The notes under the pieces are model-generated. The model was given only the letters and a program-made list of their open reading frames with translations. It searched no databases and was not told the DNA's origin. The position numbers and the translations under genes are program-made. From JBMDXB01 sp048594975 (GTDB lineage: Bacteria; Acidobacteriota; Vicinamibacteria; Vicinamibacterales; 2-12-FULL-66-21): a DNA stretch of 43,480 bases. Below are positions 32,838 to 39,875 of this stretch, one piece after another. The stretch covers positions 1-43,480 of the forward strand of contig JBMDXQ010000037.1 in assembly GCA_048594975.1 (NCBI GenBank). The letters are read 5' to 3'. The stretch's first letter is position 1, and every line of letters begins with the position of its first letter.

Positions 32838-35291
32838 TCAGAGGGATGGTTGCGGGAGGCCCAGACGGCGCATCAGGTCCTGAAATCGTGGGTCGGGATA
32901 CAGGGGCTTGAAGGCCCGCAGGACGCCCACGTGTGGCAGCCCGCTATCCCGCTGCTGGTAGCCAATCTCCGCCCATTTTACGGCGCGCTCGTAATCGCGG
33001 AGGCCGATATACCCCCACACCCGCGCGGTCGCCGGCACGTGCCGTTCGCGCGACATCTCCTCGAGACGATCGAGCATCGTGACCGCCTCGGCTTGACGGC
33101 CGCCCATCGCCAGATAATACGACACCCAGCCAAGTGTCACGGGGAGGCCTCCCGACAGGCGGACGGCTTCCTGGGCGGCGGCGATGGCTTCCGCAGGCCT
33201 GCCCTCGCTGAGGTGGACGCCGGCCAGCGCCGACCGGGTGAAGAAGAAGTTCGGGTCCAGATCGAGCGCTCTCTGTAACTGTTGTTTCCCCGCCTCTTCC
33301 TGCCCGAGCTCGAAGAAGAACATTCCCGCGATCGTGCTGTTCCAGCACGACACGGGGTCGAGTTGCAGCGCCCGCTGAAAGGCTGCGACGGACTCGTTGC
33401 TCCGTTTGAGGTCGCCGAACAACAACGCGCAATGGAAGTGCGCCATCGCGCAGTTGGGATTCAGTTGAACGGCGCGGTGCAATTCGCGCTCGGCGCCGAC
33501 CGGGTCGCGATCGTGCCAGAAGAGGACCCGCGCCAGCGTCACGTGCGGTTCGGCCAGGCTCCCGTCCAATTCCAGCGCCTTGAGCGCCGCGGCGCGGGCC
33601 ACGGGCGCGAGCTCGGTGGGCGGGACGACCTGCAGCGCGGCACCGAACAGCATGCACTGCGCGTCGGCCATGCCGGCATAGGCCGAAGCGTTGTCCGGGT
33701 CGATCGCGATGGCCCGCTGGAAGTGCTCGATGCTCCTGGCCGGTTGCATGCGGCCCCAGTGGTAGTGGCCGCGAATGTAGGCGTCGTGTGATTCCACGTT
33801 GACTGGTCGGTCGCGCGTGAGCCGTGCACGCTCCTGGGGCGTGAGCGTCACCTGGATTTCCTCCGCAATGGCCCGCGCCACCTCGCTCTGCAATCGCAGC
33901 ACGTCCCGCACGTCGCGCTCGTAACTGCGAGCCCAGAGAAGCCGGTCGCTGGCGGCGTGGATCAACTCGGCGGTGATGCGGACCCGGTCGCCGGCGCGGA
34001 GGACCGAGCCCTCGATGATGGCGGCCACGCCAAGCTCGCGGGCGATCTCGGGCGTCGTCTTGGTGGTGGACTTGAAGTGCATGGCCGAGGTCCGTGAGAT
34101 GACACGAAGCGCCTGGATCTGTGCCAGCTCGGCGATCAGCGCCTCGGTCATGCCGTCGGCGAAGTACTCCTGCTCAGGGTCCCCGGAGAGATTGGCCAGC
34201 GGCAGCACTGCCAGGGCGTGGATGCGGCCGGCCGCCGGGTGTTGTCGTGACTCCTGCAGCGTCCTGCGCGCGTCGGCGATGCTCGTCAGCCGGCGGTTCG
34301 CGTCCTTCTCGAGACACTCCCGCAGGAGGGCGCGGATCGTCGCGGGCGTTTCGGCCGGAAGCGCCTGCCAGTCGGGTTCATGTTCCAGCACCGCCGCCGC
34401 TGTGTCCGACACGGTGTGGCTCTCGAAGGCGCGCCGCCCGGCGAGCAGCTCGTACAGGAGACACCCGAAAGCCCAGATGTCCGTGCGCTGATCGACCGCT
34501 TCGCCTCGCGCCTGTTCCGGGCTCATGTACCCCGGCGTGCCGAGTATGTGCCCCGTCACGGTCGAATCGCCGGTGCGTGTCGCAGTCGGCGAGAGATCCG
34601 GCTTTCCCTCCGTTCCCCAGATTGCTTTCGCGAGGCCGAAGTCGAGGACCTTCACGCGGTCCTGCGGCGTGAGCTTGACGTTGGCCGGTTTCAGGTCGCG
34701 ATGGATGATCCCGCGCTCGTGCGCCGCCTGCAGTGCGTCCGCCACCTGGCTGGCGTAGTCGATCGCGCTGGCGACGGGGAGCGGGCCGTGCAGCGTATCT
34801 CCCTCTACCAGCTCGAGCACGAGGCAGTCCACGTCGGCGGACTCCTCCAACCCGTAGATCGCCGCGATGTTGGGATGGTTCAGCGCTGCCAGCGTGCGCG
34901 CCTCGCGCCGAAAACGCGCCAGCCGTAATGGATCGCGCGCGAACTCGGGTGGAAGCGTCTTGATCGCCACGTCGCGGTCAAGCTTGCTGTCGTGCGCGCG
35001 ATACACCTCGCTCATCCCGCCGGCGCCCAGTACCGAGAGGATGCGATACCGTCCGAATTGCCGGCCCACCAGCAATGCGCGCGCGCCGAGCGTCGCCGTG
35101 ACAGCCGGCACGACCGGCGATTCCAGGAAGGTGCCCGCCCGTCCATCCTTCGAAAGGAGCATCTCGACCTGCTGGCGCAACTCGGCATCCTCACCGCAGG
35201 CCCCATCGAGAAACGCCTGGCGAGCGTCCGGCGATCGTTCCAGCGCAGCGTGGAAGAGGTCCTCGATTCGCCGCCAACGTTCCTGCTTCAT
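32838..35291 (-). CDS. Ser/Thr protein kinase with TolB-like domain and TPRs
   Basis: The protein has 817 residues. Residues 1-60 are the helical segment common before acidobacterial kinases (DLFHAALERSPDAR and LRQQVEMLLS). The kinase domain (81-360) has the glycine loop LGAGGMSEV, Lys111, the catalytic HRDLKPANV (197-205) and DFGLAK (217-222). Then comes a TolB/FlgO-like region (ALAVLPLANLSGDPEQEYFADGMTEAL) and about 380 residues of TPR repeats to the C-terminus. No membrane segment is evident, so it probably signals in the cytoplasm through protein-protein contacts. I chose the ATG at 35291, where homology starts; an open frame runs to 35375. Confidence 0.92.
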   Translation of the reverse strand: MKQERWRRIEDLFHAALERSPDARQAFLDGACGEDAELRQQVEMLLSKDGRAGTFLESPVVPAVTATLGARALLVGRQFGRYRILSVLGAGGMSEVYRAHDSKLDRDVAIKTLPPEFARDPLRLARFRREARTLAALNHPNIAAIYGLEESADVDCLVLELVEGDTLHGPLPVASAIDYASQVADALQAAHERGIIHRDLKPANVKLTPQDRVKVLDFGLAKAIWGTEGKPDLSPTATRTGDSTVTGHILGTPGYMSPEQARGEAVDQRTDIWAFGCLLYELLAGRRAFESHTVSDTAAAVLEHEPDWQALPAETPATIRALLRECLEKDANRRLTSIADARRTLQESRQHPAAGRIHALAVLPLANLSGDPEQEYFADGMTEALIAELAQIQALRVISRTSAMHFKSTTKTTPEIARELGVAAIIEGSVLRAGDRVRITAELIHAASDRLLWARSYERDVRDVLRLQSEVARAIAEEIQVTLTPQERARLTRDRPVNVESHDAYIRGHYHWGRMQPARSIEHFQRAIAIDPDNASAYAGMADAQCMLFGAALQVVPPTELAPVARAAALKALELDGSLAEPHVTLARVLFWHDRDPVGAERELHRAVQLNPNCAMAHFHCALLFGDLKRSNESVAAFQRALQLDPVSCWNSTIAGMFFFELGQEEAGKQQLQRALDLDPNFFFTRSALAGVHLSEGRPAEAIAAAQEAVRLSGGLPVTLGWVSYYLAMGGRQAEAVTMLDRLEEMSRERHVPATARVWGYIGLRDYERAVKWAEIGYQQRDSGLPHVGVLRAFKPLYPDPRFQDLMRRLGLPQPSL

Positions 35292-35415
35292 GGCGGGATT
35301 CCTGGTGGGTACCGGCAATTCTATCCGCCAATCGGGGCTCGCACTCAAGCGAATGCGGCACGGGCCCGCGAACACTGCCGGTCATCATGTCTCGATTAAT
35401 GGAAGGAGGCGTGGC

Positions 35416-35571
35416 GTGGACACGCGCACCAACGTCAATCGGCGTGGCTTCGTCGAGACCACTGGGTTCGGCCTGGGCGCGTACGGCCTGGCGGCCTTCG
35501 CAGCGCTGCCGCAGGTCCATAATCAGAGGGGGCGCTTGATCAGTGACCGGCCCCAGCCGGGAGGACTCGTG
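35416..35571 (+). other. Tat-signal stub in frame with the cytochrome peroxidase
   Basis: GGAAGGAGG at 35401-35409 is a strong Shine-Dalgarno, 6 bases before GTG 35416. The 52 codons from there read a twin-arginine signal (NRRGFVETTGFGLGAYGLAAFA) and a short linker, then continue in frame into the ATG of the next gene, which has its own signal peptide and Shine-Dalgarno. Most simply it is the 5' end of another Tat-exported gene joined by a deletion. A longer peroxidase with two signals is the alternative. Confidence 0.5.
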
Positions 35572-36498
35572 ATGCGGTCCTTCGTCCTCGTCGTCATCAT
35601 GGCCGCGGTTCTTATCCCTATCGGAGCGGTCGGGTCTCAGCCGGTGTCGAACCCGCGGGCCAACCCCGCCCTTCGGCCCGTCGATGTCCCGCCTGACAAC
35701 CCGCAAACCGACGCAAAGGTCGCGCTCGGAGCGCAGCTGTTCTTCGACCCGCGGCTTTCGCGTGACAAGACCGTCAGTTGCGCCACCTGCCACGATCCGC
35801 AACTGGCATGGGCCAACCACAATGCCGTGGACATCGGTATCGAGGGTCGGCGAGGCACCCGTAACTCCGGGACGATCCTCGATGCGGCATACATGGACTT
35901 TCAGTTCTGGGACGGCCGCGCACGGACGCTCGAAGAGCAGGCGCTCGCCCCGATTCACAACCCCGTGGAAATGGGCGAGACGGTGGAAAACGTGATCAGA
36001 AAGCTGGCAGCCATCGACGGCTACCGTACCCAGTTCAGAACGGTCTTTGGCGGCGCGGTGACGGCCGACGCCATCGCCAAGGCCATCGCTGCGTTCGAGA
36101 GGACGGTGCTGTCAGGTCCGTCGCCATACGACAAGTACAGGGCGGGCGACAAGAGCGCGATGCAGGAGGCGGCGGCGAGGGGCCTGCGGCTCTTCAACGG
36201 GAAGGCCCGGTGCCGTATGTGTCATGGCGGGCCCATGTTCTCGGACCACGGCTTTCACAACATCGGTGTCGGCATGGACCGCCCGCAGCCGGATATCGGC
36301 CGTGAGGCCGTCACGAAGGCCGCGTGGGATCGCGGCCGCTTCAAGACGCCCGGCCTGCGCAACGTCGCCCTCACCTGGCCGTACATGCACGATGGCTCCG
36401 TCAGGACCCTGATCGAAGTCGTCGAGTTCTACGATCGCGGCGGCGTGAAGAACCCGACGCTGGACATCTTCGTGGATGCCGCTCGATCTCACCAATGA
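35572..36498 (+). CDS. diheme cytochrome c peroxidase (MauG/CcpA family), frameshifted end
   Basis: This periplasmic enzyme has 308 residues as read here, with a Sec signal peptide (1-22) and two heme c sites: CATCH at 70-74 and CRMCH at 214-218. It reduces hydrogen peroxide with electrons from cytochrome c, or acts like MauG on a protein partner. The ATG has GGGAGG seven bases upstream. The last 9 residues are wrong for the family: at about 36475 a one-base change shifts the frame. Reading on from ATG 36476 in the next frame gives MPLDLTNDERRDLVAFLEAL and on to a TAG at 36578, the expected C-terminus. Confidence 0.85.
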   Translation: MRSFVLVVIMAAVLIPIGAVGSQPVSNPRANPALRPVDVPPDNPQTDAKVALGAQLFFDPRLSRDKTVSCATCHDPQLAWANHNAVDIGIEGRRGTRNSGTILDAAYMDFQFWDGRARTLEEQALAPIHNPVEMGETVENVIRKLAAIDGYRTQFRTVFGGAVTADAIAKAIAAFERTVLSGPSPYDKYRAGDKSAMQEAAARGLRLFNGKARCRMCHGGPMFSDHGFHNIGVGMDRPQPDIGREAVTKAAWDRGRFKTPGLRNVALTWPYMHDGSVRTLIEVVEFYDRGGVKNPTLDIFVDAARSHQ

Positions 36499-36580
36499 CG
36501 AACGCCGGGATCTCGTGGCGTTCCTGGAGGCCCTGACCGGGTCGCTGCCGAAGATCGACCGGCCGGTGTTGCCGAAGTAG
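36476..36580 (+). pseudogene. displaced C-terminus of the cytochrome peroxidase
   Basis: These 34 codons and a TAG give the family's expected C-terminal helix (DLTNDERRDLVAFLEAL, then GSLPKIDRP), one frame away from the main ORF. Together with 35572-36475 they would make the full protein. No slippery sequence is visible at the junction (TTC GTG GAT), so a single-base insertion in the genome or assembly is more likely than programmed frameshifting. Confidence 0.8.
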
Positions 36581-36721
36581 CAGTCGGTTCAGAGAGGGGA
36601 TCGTCTATGTCCTTGTTGCCCGTGTGACGCGGGCGGCGGCGGCCCGCGGCGAGAAGCCGATCGAGCTGCAGACCATCATCAGGGTCGCCAGGTTACCATT
36701 CCTGGTTGGCGCCGCCTGCGG

Positions 36722-37168
36722 TCATTGCCCTGCCTGCAGCAGCGCCGTGTAACGCCGCTGCATTTCTTCCGGCGACACCGCCTCGATGCGATGCCCGATG
36801 GCCCAGCGGTGTCCGAACGGATCCCGCACGCAGCCGGAACGCTCGCCGTAGAACTCGTCCCTGGGCTCGCGTTCGAGCGTGGCGCCCGCCGCGATCGCAC
36901 GGCGCACGGCATCGTCCGCGTCGTCCACGTGGATGTGGATCGTCACGGGCGTACCCATGCCCGCCCTCGGTCCCGTGATGCCGTATTCAGGGAATTCGTC
37001 GGCGAGCATCAGCGTCGTCCCGCCGAAATCGAGCTCGGCGTGGCCGATCCTGCCGCTCGGTTCAGTCAGGCGCAGCTTCTCCCGCGCACCGAATGCCTTC
37101 GTGTAGAACTCGATGGCGCGCGCCGCGTCACCCACGCACAGGTACGCGAACAGTTCGTGGATCACCAT
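36722..37168 (-). CDS. VOC-family protein (glyoxalase/PhnB-like)
   Basis: This 148-residue protein has the paired beta-alpha-beta-beta-beta pattern: FAYLCVGDAARAIEFYTKAFGA at the start, HAELDFGGTTLMLADEFPE, VTIHIHVDDADDAVRRAIAAGA and VRDPFGHRWAIGHR. The family includes glyoxalases, dioxygenases and drug-binding proteins; metal ligands are not certain here. The inner ATG at 37168 was chosen because the fold starts right after it and GGAGGAGG lies about 10 bases upstream; the longer open frame is not homologous. It is downstream of the AraC gene on the same strand. Confidence 0.87.
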   Translation of the reverse strand: MVIHELFAYLCVGDAARAIEFYTKAFGAREKLRLTEPSGRIGHAELDFGGTTLMLADEFPEYGITGPRAGMGTPVTIHIHVDDADDAVRRAIAAGATLEREPRDEFYGERSGCVRDPFGHRWAIGHRIEAVSPEEMQRRYTALLQAGQ

Positions 37169-37295
37169 GTCATGGCCTCCTCCAGAGAATTCGACTGCGC
37201 GCGGCCCACAGCGGCTGACCGCTGTCGGCCGGCGCGCACGATGAGACACGGTACCGCGAGGCTCCGCCGCTGTCTTGAAGGAAATTGAACCGTCG

Positions 37296-38162
37296 CTAGC
37301 GCGGCCGGCCGTCCACCCCGAGGTGGTGCGGGCTCTCCGGCGCGGCGCGACGGTACTCGGTGGGCGTGACGCCGGCGATGGCCTTGAACTCGCGCGTGAA
37401 ATGCGCCTGGTCGCTGAACCCCGACTCCATGGCGAGGTCGATCAGCGACGGCGCGGGAGCGGCCGATACGGCGTCCAGCAGCCGCTGGAAGCGGAGCACA
37501 CGGGAGTACTGCTTCGGCGTCAGTCCCACGGATCGGCGGAACAGCGTCACCATCGTCCGGTGACTGTAGCCGCTGGCGCGGACGATGCGGCGGATGCTGC
37601 GGGAACGGCGGAGCTGCTCGAGCGTGAACGACACAGCCGGATGAACGGCACGGCGCAGGGACAATCGTGCCGCCAGAATCGCCTCGAGCGTGTCGATCCG
37701 CAGGTGCAGCATGGCCGGCTCCGTCAGTTGCTCGCGCATCCACGCCACGTCGCGGCCCCAGAGGTCCTCGAGGGCCGTGTGCCGACCGGCCAGTTCGTCG
37801 GCGGAAACGCCGAACAGCGCTTCGGCCGCGCCCGGGCCCAGCTGAGCGCCCACCGAGCTGCCCGCCGACGCGTGGCGGATGTAGCGGACGACGCGTGCAC
37901 CGCCGACGACCGCGTCGCCCACCAGTCGGCCCGTGCCATCCTCCGGATCGTCGAACAGGCGGAGCGGGCCACCGGACAGGCGAAGGGCGAGGTGCATCTC
38001 GCCGGTGGGCAGGACGTGTTCCCGCCGCGCCGGCGCCGGTGAAATGTCCGACGCATCGACTGCCCACAGCATGGTGACGAACGGGAGCAGCTCCGGGCGG
38101 GGCGCGCGTGTCAGCTGCAGGCAGCCGGGCCGGATGCCGGGGGGCCGACGTGCGCCCATCAA
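37296..38162 (-). CDS. AraC-family transcriptional regulator
   Basis: In this 288-residue regulator, residues 1-180 form a sensing domain with no recognised ligand motif. The last 100 residues carry two helix-turn-helix motifs: RSIRRIVRASGYSHRTMVTLFRRSVGLTPKQYSRVLRF and the more conserved LIDLAMESGFSDQAHFTREFKAIAGVTPTEYRR, the AraC signature. It may control the VOC gene 127 bases downstream. The start could be either of two adjacent Met codons (38162 or 38159). Confidence 0.9.
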   Translation of the reverse strand: MMGARRPPGIRPGCLQLTRAPRPELLPFVTMLWAVDASDISPAPARREHVLPTGEMHLALRLSGGPLRLFDDPEDGTGRLVGDAVVGGARVVRYIRHASAGSSVGAQLGPGAAEALFGVSADELAGRHTALEDLWGRDVAWMREQLTEPAMLHLRIDTLEAILAARLSLRRAVHPAVSFTLEQLRRSRSIRRIVRASGYSHRTMVTLFRRSVGLTPKQYSRVLRFQRLLDAVSAAPAPSLIDLAMESGFSDQAHFTREFKAIAGVTPTEYRRAAPESPHHLGVDGRPR

Positions 38163-38308
38163 CGGCCTGCCTCCGCCATCCGTTGCCGATACACGTCACG
38201 GGCATGGTCGTCCGCGGCGGGCAGCGGATGCTGCGCCGGGACCGAGAAGGTCAGCGCGAACGCGCCGAAGAGACACGCCGCGGGGCGGGGCACGACGGCG
38301 ATTGTAGC

Positions 38309-38512
38309 GGTTCCCGAGGTTCCGGGGGACCCGGAGGTTCCGGCGTTCCGTGGATTCACCGAACTTCCCGCGTTCCGCGGTTATTCGGGTTCCGCCTTTT
38401 GCGGGATCATCGGAGCTCGGGTGCTTGACGGTGCTTCCGCTCCCGCCGGAACCCTGGAACCCTGGAACCCCGGAACCCAGGGAACCCCGGAACCCCGGGA
38501 ACCCATGGAACC
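38309..38512. repeat. GGTTCC / GGAACC word array between AraC and the TIM-barrel gene
   Basis: Eight GGAACC copies lie at 38448-38512, on average about 8 bases apart. Upstream, at 38309-38314, 38318-38323 and 38336-38341, are three GGTTCC copies, with looser GTTCC matches to about 38392. The two halves are inverted relative to each other and could fold into a long interrupted hairpin in this divergent intergenic region. The rest of the 38163-38558 gap holds no gene I can support. Confidence 0.6.
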
Positions 38513-38558
38513 ACCAGGCAACCCGCGCTACGCTGTGCGCTCAAAGGAGCATTCCATC

Positions 38559-39455
38559 ATGCCAACCCGTCGCGAATTCCTGGGTACCGTGGCCGTGCTG
38601 CCCGCCCTTTCCCTCTCCTCCCGCGCCGTGGAGATTGCCGCATCGGCGGGCGCCGCGCAGAAGCCGGCCAGCACGCCGCGCCGCGGACCGAAGATCGGCA
38701 CCGTCACCTACAACATCGCGAAGGACTGGGACGTCGACACCATCATCAAGAACCTCACCGCGGTCGGCATGGACGGCGTCGAACTGCGGACGACGCACAA
38801 GCATGGGGTCGAGGTGAGCCTGACGCCGGCGCAGCGCGCGGAGGTGCGCAAGAAATTCGCGGACTCCTCCGTTGCGCTCGCCGGGCTCGGCACCGTGTGC
38901 GAGTACCACTCCCCCGACCAGGCCGTCGTCCGGAAGTGGATCGAGGAAACGAAGCAGTGGTGCCAGCTGGCGAAGGACGTGGGATCGCCGAGCGTGAAGG
39001 TGCGGCCGAACGGGCTGCCGAAAGAGGTGCCCGAGGAGAAGACGCTCGAGCAGATCGGCAAGTCGCTCGCCGAGTGCGGCAACGCCGCGCGCGACAACGG
39101 CGTGCTCATTCAGCTCGAGGTGCACGGCGCGGAGACCTCGCGGCTGCCGCGCATCCGCAAGATCTTCGACTACGGCGGCAACCATCCGGCGGTGAAGGTC
39201 TGCTGGAACTCGAACCAGACGGACCTGCTCGACGGCGGCTTCGAGAAGAACTTCGCGCTCGTCGAGAAGCAGATCGGGCAGGTGCACATGCGCGACCTGC
39301 ACCTCGAGGAGTACCCCTGGCGCGACCTGATCGGTGCGCTGCACCGGATCGGGTTCCAGGGTTATTGCTTCGCGGAGATCCCGGAGTCAACGGACCCGAT
39401 TCGCGTCCTGCGCTACTTCAGGGGGATGTTCCTGGCTTACGAGTCCGGTCTGTGA
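38559..39455 (+). CDS. Tat-exported TIM-barrel protein (sugar isomerase/AP endonuclease-like)
   Basis: This 298-residue protein has a twin-arginine signal TRREFLGT at about 3-10 and a hydrophobic run. The core is a xylose isomerase-like TIM barrel (AP endonuclease 2 family): IGTVTYNIAKDWDVDTIIKNL, GVLIQLEVHG, VKVCWNSNQTD, VHMRDLH and FAEIPE supply the strands that carry metal-ligand residues. Such exported members are common near sugar-degradation genes. The exact substrate is not known. AAAGGAG is 11 bases before the ATG; the upstream repeat zone is in the same frame but not coding. Confidence 0.87.
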   Translation: MPTRREFLGTVAVLPALSLSSRAVEIAASAGAAQKPASTPRRGPKIGTVTYNIAKDWDVDTIIKNLTAVGMDGVELRTTHKHGVEVSLTPAQRAEVRKKFADSSVALAGLGTVCEYHSPDQAVVRKWIEETKQWCQLAKDVGSPSVKVRPNGLPKEVPEEKTLEQIGKSLAECGNAARDNGVLIQLEVHGAETSRLPRIRKIFDYGGNHPAVKVCWNSNQTDLLDGGFEKNFALVEKQIGQVHMRDLHLEEYPWRDLIGALHRIGFQGYCFAEIPESTDPIRVLRYFRGMFLAYESGL

Positions 39456-39477
39456 CCCGCCACCGTCGAGCCACCGC

Positions 39478-39506
39478 TTGACAACGCCTACTATGTAGAA
39501 TACTTC
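39478..39506 (+). promoter_or_regulatory. promoter of the PadR-permease operon
   Basis: A consensus TTGACA at 39478-39483 is followed 17 bases later by a weak TACTTC at 39501-39506. The -10 lies inside the palindrome below, so binding there would block transcription. Confidence 0.55.
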
Positions 39507-39522
39507 CTAGAAAGTATTCTAC
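39495..39522 (+). promoter_or_regulatory. PadR operator palindrome
   Basis: GTAGAATACTT at 39495-39505 and AAGTATTCTAC at 39512-39522 are perfect reverse complements around CCTAGA, itself nearly symmetric: the 28-base site is two-fold except for one base pair. It overlaps the -10 and lies 20 bases before the padR ATG. PadR dimers typically bind AT-rich palindromes of this kind at their own promoter, so autorepression of padR and the permease is likely. Confidence 0.8.
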
Positions 39523-39541
39523 TTGAGCGGGGCGGAGGGGC

Positions 39542-39868
39542 ATGGGCAGAGCGTTTCTCACCTTTTCGACGACCGTCATCCTCCAGGCGGTGGCGAACGG
39601 ATATCGCTACGGCTTCGACATCATCGACGTCACGGGCGTGCCGGGCGGCACGGTGTATCCGGCGCTGCGCCGGCTCGAGGATGCGGGATACCTCTCCTCG
39701 CAGTGGGAAGAGCCGGCCGTGTCACAGGCCGCACCGCGGCCGGCGCGCAAGTACTACGAGCTGACGCGTCCCGGAAAGGCCGTCCTGACCGACGCCGTCA
39801 AGCGCTATCGGCTGCCGGAGCGCGCGCAGCCGGACAGGGCCCGCAATCCCAAGCCATCCCGCGCGTGA
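39542..39868 (+). CDS. PadR-family transcriptional regulator
   Basis: This 108-residue winged-helix repressor has a compact PadR form: VILQAVANGYRYGFDIIDVTGV and TVYPALRRLEDAGYLSSQWEE are the helix-turn-helix and wing region, and RKYYELTRPGKAVL is the last wing. It matches the short acidobacterial PadR type that sits next to large permeases. It is followed 7 bases later by the permease gene. GGCGGAGGGG precedes the ATG, and a near-perfect palindromic operator overlaps its promoter. Confidence 0.92.
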   Translation: MGRAFLTFSTTVILQAVANGYRYGFDIIDVTGVPGGTVYPALRRLEDAGYLSSQWEEPAVSQAAPRPARKYYELTRPGKAVLTDAVKRYRLPERAQPDRARNPKPSRA

Positions 39869-39875
39869 GGCCGCG

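Noticed and set aside
34867..35415. Upstream extension of the cytochrome peroxidase frame to 34867
   Set aside because: It overlaps the start of the kinase gene on the other strand and has no signal or family content before GTG 35416.
36600..36721. Small ORF or terminator in the gap after the cytochrome peroxidase
   Set aside because: A CGCGGGC/GCCCGCG stem is present but has no T tract, and the short ORF from 36607 is not supported by a domain or good start.
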